Positions 1 to 9,647 of a stretch of 64,000 bases of DNA are shown piece by piece (the first letter of the stretch is position 1; each line of letters begins with the position of its first letter). Under the pieces are notes generated by a model. That model was given only the letters and a program-made list of their open reading frames with translations. It was not told where the DNA came from and searched no databases. This DNA is from CAIRTT01 sp046075665 (lineage in GTDB: Bacteria > Armatimonadota > Armatimonadia > Armatimonadales > Armatimonadaceae). The stretch lies in NCBI GenBank assembly GCA_046075665.1, contig JBJTQN010000371.1, positions 1-64,000 of the forward strand, in the 5' to 3' direction. A program made the translations under genes and the position numbers.

Positions 1-422
1 GCTCCCGGAACATAGGTCCACCACTGGCTGACATCGTTTAGTGGGACTTTGGATGCTGGTGGAGTAAACACAACGGAGCCAGGCTTGAGTTTTTCCATCG
101 GGACGCCGGGGAAGTCTGCCGGGTTAAGTGGCTGCTCGGCGGTGGTTTTATAGCCCTTGGCATTTACAAAAGCCGTGAAATCAGCATTTGTAACAAGCGT
201 TTTATCGATCCAAAAGCCTTCGATGGTGACCTTGTGTACGGGTGCGGTGTCCGTGAACATGTTGGTGTCACCGCCCATCTCGTAGGTGCCACCCTTGATG
301 AAGACCATGTTGTCATGGCTAACTGCGACTGATTTTGTCTCGGGTGGTGGCATTTGACATCCCTGATTGGCTTGGGATATCAAAACAAACGGGATGGCGT
401 GCCAGCCGGCCTTTCGGAGCAT
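1..422 (-). CDS. Formylglycine-generating-enzyme (SUMF1) family lipoprotein, 3' end outside window
   Basis: Partial gene: the ATG is at 422 and about 140 codons are visible before the window edge. The N-terminus is a short basic stretch, a hydrophobic run (AIPFVLI) and Cys22, so it may be a lipoprotein, although the lipobox (ANQGC) is weak. From about residue 42 it reads as the first part of an FGE-sulfatase domain: MVFIKGGTYEMGGD, then APVHKVTIEGFWIDKTLVTN, and near the edge VPLNDVSQWWTYVPG, all family hallmarks. Members include sulfatase-activating enzymes and EgtB-like or structural relatives; the catalytic cysteines are C-terminal and not visible, so activity cannot be judged. It follows the SIMPL gene by 9 bp and is probably co-transcribed. 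Confidence 0.85.
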   Translation of the reverse strand, partial: MLRKAGWHAIPFVLISQANQGCQMPPPETKSVAVSHDNMVFIKGGTYEMGGDTNMFTDTAPVHKVTIEGFWIDKTLVTNADFTAFVNAKGYKTTAEQPLNPADFPGVPMEKLKPGSVVFTPPASKVPLNDVSQWWTYVPG

Positions 423-431
423 CGGGACTAT

Positions 432-1154
432 TTAGTCTGTGAGGTAGTACTCGATACTTGAGACGACCCGGACGGTTTTAAGGTGTTGGTTTTCCTGATC
501 GCGATCTTCGACGGAGAAGAGACCTTGGTCAGCATTCTTGATTTTGCCTAGGCGGGAGCCGCTGTCGGATGCGAATTTCTCGGCGACCTGACGTCCCTTT
601 TGCGTCGCTTCCTCAATCATCTTAGGCTTAATCTCATTTAGCTTTGTGAAAAGGTATTGCGGGCGTGAGCCGCCTCCATTATCGCCACTTGAAAGTGTGA
701 TGCCAGCCCGGCCAAGTACTGAGAGGTTGTTCAGGGCGACCCGTACTTTTTGGATGTCTGTTGTGTAAACAGTTACCCCGCGGTTACCGGTGTAGCGGAA
801 TTCAGCGCGCTCTCCACCGCCCCATTGCTGCGCGAGCTTGTCGGTCACATTTGGTGGTGAGACCGATATTTCGCTGTCGGCAAAGCCTTGCTTCTTGAGA
901 AATGCCCGTACGGTATCCGCATTTTTATCTAACGTAGCGTAGAACTGGGTGAGGTCATTGGATGCTGCGGAGAAGTTGATAGGCCATAGAGCGATGTTAG
1001 CTTCCACTTCTTGTTCGGACAGTCCTTTGACATTGACAGTTCTATCAAGCTCTTTGTAGCGAATGATGGAGTTGCCGAGGGTTGTTCCGAGCCCGATGAG
1101 CCCGACGACCATGGCGGCTGCGAGAACGGTGATGTTACGGGATGGGAATTCCAT
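432..1154 (-). CDS. SIMPL (DUF541) domain protein
   Basis: 240 residues with one N-terminal membrane anchor or uncleaved signal (about residues 9-28, AAAMVVGLIGLGTTLG). The rest matches the periplasmic SIMPL/DUF541 fold: the opening strand (VNVKGLSEQEVEANIALWPINF), a central helix around FYATLDKNADTVRAFLKKQG, and a final block with ATQKGRQVAEKFA followed by a C-terminal strand. Family members are oligomeric envelope proteins; the name comes from a protein interacting with mouse pelle-like kinase, and the bacterial role is unknown. The start codon is the only reasonable one at the head of the hydrophobic segment. The next gene downstream is the FGE-like lipoprotein, 9 bp away, suggesting a two-gene envelope operon. 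Confidence 0.88.
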   Translation of the reverse strand: MEFPSRNITVLAAAMVVGLIGLGTTLGNSIIRYKELDRTVNVKGLSEQEVEANIALWPINFSAASNDLTQFYATLDKNADTVRAFLKKQGFADSEISVSPPNVTDKLAQQWGGGERAEFRYTGNRGVTVYTTDIQKVRVALNNLSVLGRAGITLSSGDNGGGSRPQYLFTKLNEIKPKMIEEATQKGRQVAEKFASDSGSRLGKIKNADQGLFSVEDRDQENQHLKTVRVVSSIEYYLTD

Positions 1155-1255
1155 TGGTTTTGCCTCTGCTAGACAAACGATTATTGATCATTGTACGGTT
1201 GTCTGCAGATATTGATTCCGATAGGCATGGACATTATTAGAAAGTTTGACCCGTA

Positions 1256-2074
1256 TCACCTATTTTGGTGGGTTAGGAATCTTCTGTAAGCATTCATTGC
1301 CGATTCTGGGCCACCTTTGGTAAAGAGCAATGACCCGGTGACGACTGAACGCTGTCCTGGTTCGATGGTACCGAACCATGGAAAGAGATGGAAGCAAGCA
1401 CGGTCATCCCCTGTATTGGATGATGCCCAGCGTGCATTTTCAAAGGCAAGCGCAATCGTTGACTTCCGGTTGTGACTTGTCAACGCGATCAATGGAATGT
1501 CGAATCTTTCCGGTGTGTTTACCCACCAGCCCCAATTGATTTCTGGCTTGCCTTTTTGAACAAGTGACAGGTGCGGTTGACTTGCACCCAGTGATGTTGA
1601 CGACAACTTGACTGGTCGCTGATCTATCCAAACAAAGAGCCTGTCATAAAGCTCTGACCAAGACTTTTCGGTACCTATGTCGATAGGTTGTGGGTAGAAG
1701 TTGGGTGCTTCCGTTGTAGGTATGCATGTGTGAATTTGAACATCTTTTATAGTCCGTTGCCCTACATTCAGCACGCTATATGTCAATAGAAGGTGATCGT
1801 CTTTAGGTTCAACGACAATGTGAACATCAACATTATCTTTGTATGGCCACATGTAGCTGAAGTTGTTGCCATCTTTCCGCCAACAACGAATTCCGTTTCC
1901 TATTGATGTAGGCATCTTGACTTGAAAGAGACCTAAATCCTTGTTTCCATAGACGACGCCTTCACATGTTCGAAAGTCGAAAACGTCTCCGGGCATGTGT
2001 CGCCAGATAACATTTAGACCGCCTGCTTCGCTCTTCGGCCGTATTGTGACATCCAGGTTTGCTTTGATATTCAT
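1256..2074 (-). CDS. Hypothetical protein, probable beta-sandwich partner of the upstream enzyme
   Basis: 272 residues, no family recognised. It has no signal peptide or membrane segment. The composition, with many aromatic and alternating hydrophobic residues (WGWWVNTPERFDIPLIAL, HLFPWFGTIEPGQ), looks like a beta-sandwich of the kind found in polysaccharide lyases and in heparinase-associated proteins. Its start codon follows directly on the stop codon of the 2075-4288 gene, so the two are almost surely co-translated, and it probably acts on or binds the same glycan. Function inferred only from context. Confidence 0.7.
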   Translation of the reverse strand: MNIKANLDVTIRPKSEAGGLNVIWRHMPGDVFDFRTCEGVVYGNKDLGLFQVKMPTSIGNGIRCWRKDGNNFSYMWPYKDNVDVHIVVEPKDDHLLLTYSVLNVGQRTIKDVQIHTCIPTTEAPNFYPQPIDIGTEKSWSELYDRLFVWIDQRPVKLSSTSLGASQPHLSLVQKGKPEINWGWWVNTPERFDIPLIALTSHNRKSTIALAFENARWASSNTGDDRACFHLFPWFGTIEPGQRSVVTGSLLFTKGGPESAMNAYRRFLTHQNR

Positions 2075-4288
2075 CTATAGACTTTCCACGATATAGCCGT
2101 ATTTTCCAATAATCGGCTTGCCAGATAGAGACATTGATCCACCGTTAGGGTTGAAATAGACCCACTCTACTCGCTTTGGCTCCATTTCCAACCTGAGAAT
2201 CGTGCCTTCGTAATCATCTCGAATGACGGTTATGCCGGATGCTCCCGCTGTGGCCAGTTTGTCACTTGCGAATGATGCTTTGGCACCAGGGTTGTTTGTT
2301 GTGACGGTTGGTTTGTATGGTGGATGTGGATAGAAAACTTGCGTGAAGACGATCGGGACGCTTGTTTCCGGGACTCCCGTCCATTCATACCGTAACTGCG
2401 CAGAGCATGCTGTGGCTCTCGGGTCATCCACCAACCGATCAACCACACGTAATGCTCGCCCTGCATTCGGACTAAACCAAACCAACAGATCCACGGGTGG
2501 TATTGGTACTTCTACTTGTCCGTTACTCGCAACAAGACTTCCCATGTAGGTATTTGCCCAGTGGGTCCCGATTTGCCTCCCGATATTGCGTGTATTCCAG
2601 ATGGCTGATAAGCGTGCCTCGAAGGGATCTGGAAATGTGATGATTTCCCTTGTGGCTAAAAATCTGTTCTTCACGAAGACAATTTCACGTTGATAGATTG
2701 CTGTAAAACCATCGAAGTTTCGAACCATAATTTTGGCTGTGGTTACGTTTGGTTTATCTTCAAAATGTTCGACTGAGGACTGAATGTCCGGCATCTTGCC
2801 GGCTTGCCAATTTTCATTTATTCGGACTTTGTCGGTGTGAAACTGCCGTTTGGCACGACCGGTGATATCCGTAATCTCAAGCCGATTTTCGACAGAGTCA
2901 CCTTTACTGGTGACAACTTGCGTGAAAGCTGCTCCAAGGTAGTTGAGCCCCATAATGCCGCCAGCATTATGAGGAAAGCTAGTTGGGTGCACCTCAATGA
3001 TGCCAAACAAGTCCCCCGGCTTCCAGCCACTTCTTAGAATCAGCTTGTCTGGCCATTTTTTACCTGAGATCCACCATGAGCAACAAACATGGCCTTTATC
3101 AGGATGAGGGTCTGGGTTTCCAAACCGTTGTGCAAAGAGTACTTTGTCTGTATGCGGGACTCTGGCTGCCTCAAGTCGTTCGTTCCACAAGGAAGTTTGA
3201 CGTGGTTCGACCGGCTTTACGGAGTCGTCCGCAAACAACCATGAGAGGGCTATATGTTGTCCATATTCCCGTTCGGTCAGGAATGCATCCTCTAAGATGG
3301 ACGTGGTGATTGACTGAATGTAGTTCATTAGTCGGTGGGCACCAAATCGATACTGTCCAGTACGAGTTTTAGCTGCAACCAATTCCAATGCGAACATCCT
3401 GAACGCTGCAGTACTGTTCCATCCTCCATTAGGACCGAATGGATTGATACATCCATCCGGTGTAATCTCTGCTAGAAGACGGTTCCACAATCGCTGCATG
3501 CCAGGATCTGTCACAGCCCTGTCATCACCCAGATATTCCTCGCCGCAAGTCAGAAGCATGAAAATGGGTCCTGGAAAGTAACCGGTATCATTTTGTTGGA
3601 CTTCTTTGTGCCTCCAGAAGTCATCAAATCCCAGCTTTGCATATCGTTTCCAGTGTTCAGCTTCGGGAATGTCTGGATACCACTTCGCGGCTAACCCTTT
3701 CGAAATCGCTTCAGGCATGGCCCGATGGCATCCTCCCCGCCACTCTGTCGGTTTGCTTCCCCAGACGTGTAGGTTGCGACAGTAGTCCAGCCAAAGTGAC
3801 TTAAACCAACTGTCTTCGGGCTTGAGGAGCCCGCCTTGGATAAGGTGCTTTCGGTAAAGGGGAATGAACGCTGGTTCTTCAATAAACTGCTCTGTCCATC
3901 CTTGCTTGTTAATGGAGGCAAGTGTGGCCCGATGCCAGGATTTGAGCATTTCGATGATTGCCACACCGTATCGTTGCTCGCCTGTTTTCAAGTACCGTAC
4001 AAGGACCGGGAGGTATCTTTGTGGACCTCCTTCGCCCAAGTCCGGCAGATCTGCCAACTGATAAAGACCTGCTTTTTCCAGCCAATTTTCGTATGTGACC
4101 CTGTTGACCGTTTTATGTTCGATCTTGTAAAAATGTGGATTCTTGACAATACTTTCAGAGTAATCTCCAAATCGGAAGCGCGTTACTGGAGTGCTGAAAA
4201 TCGGAATTTGTGGTCCCTGCCCAGATGGTGTTGGTTTGGTACATCCCTTTGATTTACCAATGGTGTAAGTCGAATGTGCATTAGTCAT
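2075..4288 (-). CDS. Putative polysaccharide-degrading enzyme, alpha/alpha-toroid plus beta-sandwich (heparinase/alginate-lyase-like)
   Basis: I choose the ATG at 4288 (737 residues, beginning MTNAHSTYTIG); an in-frame start at 4357 would add 23 basic residues of no apparent function. Residues of about 60-380 are helical and rich in Trp and Tyr, with recurring Tyr/Trp-Arg patterns (EWRGGCHRAMPEAISKGLA, NPFGPNGGWNSTAAFRMFA) typical of (alpha/alpha)n-toroid lyases and hydrolases. The second half (SSWWISGKKWPDKLILRSGW onward, with HNAGGIMGLNYLGAAF) looks like the beta-sandwich that follows such toroids in heparinase II/III-type proteins. No export signal is visible, which is odd for a polysaccharide lyase. 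The substrate is unknown and the family assignment rests on fold impression only. Confidence 0.6.
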   Translation of the reverse strand: MTNAHSTYTIGKSKGCTKPTPSGQGPQIPIFSTPVTRFRFGDYSESIVKNPHFYKIEHKTVNRVTYENWLEKAGLYQLADLPDLGEGGPQRYLPVLVRYLKTGEQRYGVAIIEMLKSWHRATLASINKQGWTEQFIEEPAFIPLYRKHLIQGGLLKPEDSWFKSLWLDYCRNLHVWGSKPTEWRGGCHRAMPEAISKGLAAKWYPDIPEAEHWKRYAKLGFDDFWRHKEVQQNDTGYFPGPIFMLLTCGEEYLGDDRAVTDPGMQRLWNRLLAEITPDGCINPFGPNGGWNSTAAFRMFALELVAAKTRTGQYRFGAHRLMNYIQSITTSILEDAFLTEREYGQHIALSWLFADDSVKPVEPRQTSLWNERLEAARVPHTDKVLFAQRFGNPDPHPDKGHVCCSWWISGKKWPDKLILRSGWKPGDLFGIIEVHPTSFPHNAGGIMGLNYLGAAFTQVVTSKGDSVENRLEITDITGRAKRQFHTDKVRINENWQAGKMPDIQSSVEHFEDKPNVTTAKIMVRNFDGFTAIYQREIVFVKNRFLATREIITFPDPFEARLSAIWNTRNIGRQIGTHWANTYMGSLVASNGQVEVPIPPVDLLVWFSPNAGRALRVVDRLVDDPRATACSAQLRYEWTGVPETSVPIVFTQVFYPHPPYKPTVTTNNPGAKASFASDKLATAGASGITVIRDDYEGTILRLEMEPKRVEWVYFNPNGGSMSLSGKPIIGKYGYIVESL

Positions 4289-4384
4289 GGAGATTCTCGA
4301 AGAAAGCGAATTTCTACCTGTATAAAATCGAGTTAGTAGGCCAAAACGACAAATCAAACGTGCGTTAGGGAGCAGTTAGAGACG

Positions 4385-5080
4385 TTACTCAAGGAGTTTA
4401 TGAGCATCTTTACATATTTTTGCCAGCATCATCTTTAGGTGAGACAGTTTCATATTGAGTATTGGGTCAGTGGTTACCCGTGCTCTAATGTAAGCCTTAT
4501 GGGTGATGCTGAATGCAAACAGCTCGGCTTTGTCTTCTTCGACTCCGGTGGTGGCGTAGTGGGTTAGAAACCCCGGGATGCTATCGGTCAGGGCTCCTGT
4601 ACTGCGTGTTGTCTGTGCATTGACGCCACCTGTTCCATAGCGAAACCCAGTCGGGTTGAGTGCTGACCAGGTATCGTCTTTGTAGACATCACCATCATCC
4701 GCGTGGTCGATGAGGTGAAAGAACTCGTGGTGCAGGACGTGTTCGGGATAGCCCGGGGATTTGGCTCCCCGCTGTGTGTCGATATAGAGGGTGTTGTGTT
4801 CCCAATCCGGGATAGCGGCGCGAAGCTGCCCTGCATAGGCAAGCTTTGTGCACAGCACAATTTTCTCGCAGCCAGCGCGCTTGAAGAGTGCTGATGGATA
4901 TGCGTTGAACTCCCGCTGAATTCTCACGGCAGCGTCCAAGGCATCATCAAATGAACTTGGTTCACACGTGATAACGCCACCACCCACCTGAACCACGACC
5001 GATGATTTCAGCTCCACACAAGGTGGTTTGGTAAACATCGGCTGGAGGAGTCCGAGGCAGGTGATGGCGATAAACATCAC
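4385..5080 (-). CDS. Putative secreted zinc metallopeptidase (HExxH)
   Basis: 231 residues starting at GTG 5080 or at the ATG directly after it (5077). A short hydrophobic N-terminus (MFIAITCLGLLQPMF) suggests export. The zincin signature is HHEFFHLIDHADDG at about residue 118, giving the two histidine ligands and catalytic Glu; a third ligand is plausibly a Glu in GVEEDKAELFAF about 60 residues on. Two Cys pairs could form disulfides. Family unassigned, though the spacing recalls putative zinc-binding metallopeptidases of planctomycete-like bacteria. It starts 15 bp after the DUF1552 gene ends and is probably the last gene of that operon. Confidence 0.72.
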   Translation of the reverse strand: MMFIAITCLGLLQPMFTKPPCVELKSSVVVQVGGGVITCEPSSFDDALDAAVRIQREFNAYPSALFKRAGCEKIVLCTKLAYAGQLRAAIPDWEHNTLYIDTQRGAKSPGYPEHVLHHEFFHLIDHADDGDVYKDDTWSALNPTGFRYGTGGVNAQTTRSTGALTDSIPGFLTHYATTGVEEDKAELFAFSITHKAYIRARVTTDPILNMKLSHLKMMLAKICKDAHKLLE

Positions 5081-5095
5081 GGTTGTTGATATAGC

Positions 5096-6436
5096 TTAGA
5101 ACGCTGCGAGGCGTGTTGTTGCATCTCCGAAGCGGTCAAGTTTGACGCCCATTCTGTCCATCAGGCCCAGATAAAGGCTACAGATTTTGCGGTTCTCGTC
5201 ACCCTTGTCACGGTAGTTGATGACGCGACCGGTTTTGAGTGTGCCTCCCAAACCACCAATCGTAAGGACTGGTAGGTGGTTGTTATCGTGCATCGAACCT
5301 GAGTACATGTTGGACAACCAGAGGAGGCAGCAGTTATCGAGGACGGTGCCTGTACCTTCCGGCATCGCATCCAGCTTGCCAGCGAGGTAAGCGAGCTGGG
5401 TGATGTAGTGTCGGGTGATGCGCTCATAGCCTGCAGAGTTGTCATCATGGGATGCGATGTGGTGGCCATCATTGACATTAAGGAATGGGTAGAACAGTCC
5501 TGAGAGGTCACGGCACATCAGCATGGATGCGATGCGTGTCTTGTCGGTCTGAATAGCGAGAGCGACGATGTCGCACATCAACTTCATGTGGTCGCGAAGG
5601 TCTTCAGGAAGGCCATCATCGGGGCGCTTCATCGCCACCAGTGGCTTGTTCTTGTTCTTTGCGTTGTCTGATGCCTTCATCATTTCGCCACGCATTTTCG
5701 ATGCCCGCTTTTCGACTTCCCGCACACTGGTCAGGTATTCATCGAGCTTAGCGCGGTCTTCTCGGCTGACTTTATTGCGTAGCGCCGCAGCATCATCCCG
5801 GACGCGGTCGAGAACGCTGGTCATGCGTTGGCTGCCATTGTTGTCGAAGAGGCTGTCAAACGCCTGAGATGGATAGACTTCGCTCGGAACCGGCGATTCG
5901 GAGTTCAGCCAGGAGATGTAGGAGCTATAGGCCATCGAGAAGTTGGACTCGTGATAGCCGGTGAGTGGCTTTTCGCAAGCGAGCACCAGACTTGGCTGGA
6001 TGGTGTCATTTCCGAGGCGGGCAGCGAGGACCTGATCGACGCTGATGCCGCCATGAAGCACAGCTCCACGGGTGAGGGGCATTCCGGAGAGGATGTTACC
6101 GGTCATTCCGGGGTGGATACCTACGCCGACGGATGGCCGGTTGAAGAGTCCACTGATGACATTGAGTTTTTCGCGGAATGGCTCAAGCGGCTGAAGGCTT
6201 TTAGAGAGCTCCATCGTGGCGCCTTCGCCTTTGGCTCCCCAGTTGTTCGGGCTGATACCGGTTCCCATGAACTGAACCACAAAGCGCTTAGGCGGGGTGT
6301 TTGGTTTCTTGGCAGCATCATCGGTTGCACCCCAGACGGGCATGCTTTCAAGCCATGGGAGTGCCATCGCGACGCCGGTTCCGTGAAGGAAGACTCGGCG
6401 TGAGAGGTGGTGTTGGATGCGTTGTTCGTTCGTCAT
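5096..6436 (-). CDS. DUF1552 family protein
   Basis: 446 residues. The N-terminus has a twin-arginine-like signal (LSRRVFLHGTGVAMALPWLESM), so the protein is probably exported folded. The body carries DUF1552 landmarks: FVVQFMGTGISPNNWGAKGEG, GMTGNILSG, a long helical centre with REVEKRAS, and NDGHHIASHDDN toward the C-terminus with histidines and aspartates that could bind metal. DUF1552 genes are regularly paired with DUF1592/PSCyt-type genes, as here (4 bp gap); the pair is thought to act at the cell envelope, but the biochemical role is not established. The C-terminal LWLSNMYSGSMHDNNHLPVLTIGG block is alkaline-phosphatase/sulfatase-like. Confidence 0.92.
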   Translation of the reverse strand: MTNEQRIQHHLSRRVFLHGTGVAMALPWLESMPVWGATDDAAKKPNTPPKRFVVQFMGTGISPNNWGAKGEGATMELSKSLQPLEPFREKLNVISGLFNRPSVGVGIHPGMTGNILSGMPLTRGAVLHGGISVDQVLAARLGNDTIQPSLVLACEKPLTGYHESNFSMAYSSYISWLNSESPVPSEVYPSQAFDSLFDNNGSQRMTSVLDRVRDDAAALRNKVSREDRAKLDEYLTSVREVEKRASKMRGEMMKASDNAKNKNKPLVAMKRPDDGLPEDLRDHMKLMCDIVALAIQTDKTRIASMLMCRDLSGLFYPFLNVNDGHHIASHDDNSAGYERITRHYITQLAYLAGKLDAMPEGTGTVLDNCCLLWLSNMYSGSMHDNNHLPVLTIGGLGGTLKTGRVINYRDKGDENRKICSLYLGLMDRMGVKLDRFGDATTRLAAF

Positions 6437-6440
6437 CGGG

Positions 6441-9400
6441 TTATTCCTTACTGGCTACGTTTGTTGCGGTGCTTGCGCGTCGATAGCGGAACTGTCTGCT
6501 TGTAACGATGGCTTCTATCATAGATCCGATTTTGTAATCGGTTGTTCGGAGGCGGGTCTGGATATTTGCGAGGAGGTTGTCATCGGATGGTTGGAGTGTC
6601 CTGCCAAGGGCATATGTTGTGAGTTTGCGTCCGAAGGTATCCAGGAAGTCTTGTTGGCGCTTGCCTTTGATGTATTCCTGGAGGCCGGCGACACCTGACT
6701 TTTCGATGCCACCTGGGAATGGTGCTGCGGTGTCAACAGGTTTTCCACCTTGGTCGAACTTACGTAGCTCACCGATTGGGCCAAACCCTTCGAAGACAAG
6801 TCCGTAGGAGTCAAAGCGCGCGTGGCATCCGGAGCAGGCAGGGTTATCCCGGTGTTGGGACAGTGCCTGTCGGAGAGTTCTGTCACCGAGGGCTTTTTCA
6901 TCCTTTGGTAGCTCAGGGACAACAGCCGGTGGTGGTGGGATGTATTCGCCGAGCACACGTTTTACGACCCAATAGCCACGTCGTACGGGGCTGGTTCGGA
7001 GTCCGGATGCGTTCTTTGTGAGAAAGGTTGCCATCGTCAGGATGCCACCACGGTTCCAGCGCTGTGCATCATCGATGCGTACCCATTGATTAGGGTCATT
7101 GAGATTTTGGCCATTCAGCTTGATGTCATCCATCCCGTAGTGCTTTGCAAGCGGTCCATTGACGAATGTGTGCTTACCGTAGAGCCAGTCCAGGACGGAG
7201 TTATTGGATTGCAGGCCATCCATAATGAAGCGCACGGGTTCATCAAACATCGCCTGACGAAGATTGTCATCAAAAGATGGGAAGCGTTCGCGGTCGACTG
7301 CACTGTGTTCTTCAAAGCGTCGGATATCGAGCCAGTTACCACCGAATTCAACGGCGAGTGCCTTAATACGCGGATCCTTGACCATCCTTTTAGTTTGTGC
7401 CGCAAGGACTGCTGGTTCATGCAACTTTCCAGCGGCAGCAAGCTTCATCAGCTCTGCATCGGGCATCGACGACCAGAGGAAGTAGCTCAGCTTGCTTGCC
7501 AACGCATAGTCCGTGAGTGGCTTTTGTGATTGCTTTGGAGCGTATTTGAGTTGTTGGCTGATATTCGATGCCAGAGTAAACGCATTGTTGCCAAGGGCAA
7601 TGGTTTCAAGGTCGGCATCAAGGTCAACACGATACAGGAAGTTTGGTGACAGCAGAATTCGGATGATCGAGTCTCTGATGGCATCTTCATGTGAGAGGCC
7701 ATCTTTGGCTGTCAGTGATGCATATGTTGTTTGAAGGTCTTTGACTTCTGCTGCGGTCAGTGGGCGTCGCCAAGCTTTGGCTGCAAAGTCAATCAGAGCT
7801 TTGCGATGAAGAGGCTCGGCATCCTTGCGTGCCTGATCTTCGCGTTCGATGGCTGCTGTGGAGCGATCAAAGTAAGCAGCATAGGCAGCGAGGGTTTCCG
7901 GTGTTGCATTCTTGCGCTTGGCTTTGGCAAGATAGAGCTCTTTAAACTTGACTATACTCGCGGAGCTTGCGCATTTGCGGTCTTCGGATTTCGCAAAGTT
8001 GAATTCAGCATCCCGGGTTACGAGGATAGTCTGTGCTTCGTTACGCTCATAAAAGATGCCTTGTAGGTACATCCGCTCATTGAACTCAGCAACGACTTCA
8101 AAGTCTTTCCAGAGTGTGTCAAGTGTTTTCTTTGCAGCATCATCCAGAACGAGGTCTACGAGCGGTGCATCATCCCGGAAGTAACTTGTTGCATTGTGTG
8201 TACCTCCGGTGAGGAAGCGTCCGGAGCGCTCGTACTGGGCATCGTATTCCATGAGACCGCGTTCATCGATATAGAACGTATCCGGGAAGATAGAGGCAAA
8301 TTTGGTAAACGAGGCGATGTACGGTGCGCGTGCGGCTTCATCCCGTGGGATTCCGGCATCGTCATTGCTACCGATGAGCAGTCGTCCAGTATCGAACTTC
8401 CGGCGTGTCGATGCGTACAAGTGATCTTTCCAGAGCACATTTGTATAGCTGCCAGCGGTGAACTCTCCTGGGACATTCAGGTTTGGATGTCGGTAGGCGA
8501 TATGTCTTCGGAGATTGCGAATCCAGTTTGCGGTTTCACGGAATCGGTTTTTAGGAGCATCTTGCCCGGCATTTGTCGGTGCCGGTATTGCATCCATGGT
8601 TGCCTGTAGTTTTGCGACCGGTCCAACGGTGATGGATTTATCATTAGTAAGTTCGACCACAGTCTTCAGGTACTTTGCGCTGATGCCGGCATCTTTTGCG
8701 ATGGTGTCCAGCGTGGCTGCGGGAGTTCCAAGGGCGCTCCGGTGCTTGTAGCGCCATGCACCTTCGAGGTAGGTTGCGATGTCGGTTGGTTGCTTGCGGT
8801 AGAAGTCAACGATCCGAAGGACGGAGAATTTATCGCGGTCAGGCTCTGACATCACCGGGTGGTTTGCGAATGCGAATCCTCCGGATGTCAAGACGAGGTG
8901 TTCAGCAACGGAGCGTGCGGCTTCGTAGTACTTTTTCGCGAGTGCGGGTGAGATGGTGAGGGATTCGCCTGAGTTATCAAAGCCTTCCCGATTGGCAGGG
9001 TCAACAGGGAATGCCTTTGTGGGTTTGATATCCACACCCGTGAGGTCACGGATGGTGTTGTCGTATTCGGAGTTACTCAGGCGGCGTGCGAGAACGATGC
9101 CTGGATCACCTGCAGTTCGGTTTGCCTCGTATGTGCGAACATCTGTAATCCACTTCACGACGGCTTGTCGCTCGGCTGGTTTGGGTTGCTTAGCGCCGGC
9201 GGGAGGCATTTCGACATCAGCTACGCGTTGCTTTGTCATCGTCCAGTGCGGGATATCTGCGAGCACGGTTGCGATGTCGGTAAACCGCGTCAGGTTGAGC
9301 TGTGCCTGTGGTTTGGTGGCTCCATGGCAGTTATTGCAGTAATTGGCGAGAAAAGGCTTTACAGTTGTTTTGAACTGTTTTGCTAGCTCAGTCCTCGTGG

Positions 9401-9521
9401 GTGCGGGTTTGGCCGCTGGCGCGACGGGGGCTGCACCTGCGATGAGGTGCATGATGGGTACGGTCAGTGTTGCTGTAAGTGCGATCAGTCCCCGGAAGCG
9501 GTGTGTCAGCATATGGTCCAT
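6441..9521 (-). CDS. Giant DUF1587/DUF1592/DUF1588/DUF1585 protein with c-type haem motif
   Basis: 1026 residues. Signal peptide at residues 1-30 (LTATLTVPIMHLIAGAAP). A cytochrome-c-like segment follows with CNNCH at about residue 62. Then come the blocks of planctomycete-type cytochrome-associated proteins: RRLSNSEYDNTIRDLTGVDI (DUF1587), a helical DUF1595/DUF1592 region (AKAWRRPLTAAEVKDL; LSYFLWSSMPDAELMKLAA), the DUF1588-type block ending in SGCHARFDSYGLVFEGFGPIGE, and a C-terminal DUF1585 block (GRKLTTYALGR). CSGCH near the C-terminus is a second CxxCH. Periplasmic electron transfer or substrate oxidation is plausible but unproven. The start is ATG 9521; a second Met lies three codons in. 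It is the first gene of the operon with DUF1552 and the metallopeptidase. Confidence 0.92.
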   Translation of the reverse strand: MDHMLTHRFRGLIALTATLTVPIMHLIAGAAPVAPAAKPAPTRTELAKQFKTTVKPFLANYCNNCHGATKPQAQLNLTRFTDIATVLADIPHWTMTKQRVADVEMPPAGAKQPKPAERQAVVKWITDVRTYEANRTAGDPGIVLARRLSNSEYDNTIRDLTGVDIKPTKAFPVDPANREGFDNSGESLTISPALAKKYYEAARSVAEHLVLTSGGFAFANHPVMSEPDRDKFSVLRIVDFYRKQPTDIATYLEGAWRYKHRSALGTPAATLDTIAKDAGISAKYLKTVVELTNDKSITVGPVAKLQATMDAIPAPTNAGQDAPKNRFRETANWIRNLRRHIAYRHPNLNVPGEFTAGSYTNVLWKDHLYASTRRKFDTGRLLIGSNDDAGIPRDEAARAPYIASFTKFASIFPDTFYIDERGLMEYDAQYERSGRFLTGGTHNATSYFRDDAPLVDLVLDDAAKKTLDTLWKDFEVVAEFNERMYLQGIFYERNEAQTILVTRDAEFNFAKSEDRKCASSASIVKFKELYLAKAKRKNATPETLAAYAAYFDRSTAAIEREDQARKDAEPLHRKALIDFAAKAWRRPLTAAEVKDLQTTYASLTAKDGLSHEDAIRDSIIRILLSPNFLYRVDLDADLETIALGNNAFTLASNISQQLKYAPKQSQKPLTDYALASKLSYFLWSSMPDAELMKLAAAGKLHEPAVLAAQTKRMVKDPRIKALAVEFGGNWLDIRRFEEHSAVDRERFPSFDDNLRQAMFDEPVRFIMDGLQSNNSVLDWLYGKHTFVNGPLAKHYGMDDIKLNGQNLNDPNQWVRIDDAQRWNRGGILTMATFLTKNASGLRTSPVRRGYWVVKRVLGEYIPPPPAVVPELPKDEKALGDRTLRQALSQHRDNPACSGCHARFDSYGLVFEGFGPIGELRKFDQGGKPVDTAAPFPGGIEKSGVAGLQEYIKGKRQQDFLDTFGRKLTTYALGRTLQPSDDNLLANIQTRLRTTDYKIGSMIEAIVTSRQFRYRRASTATNVASKE

Positions 9522-9647
9522 TTTCTCAGCATTGGTGAAGTCCCCGCTTATCCAAAGATGTCGAGGTTCCGAATCTTAGCACGGTGGTTTGTAATGTGTC
9601 TACCGCTACTGAAGATATGGAACCTTAGAGGCCGGTAAATGTTCAAT

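Noticed and set aside
5828..6403. Plus-strand 191-codon open frame
   Set aside because: Antisense shadow of the DUF1552 gene; composition is not protein-like.
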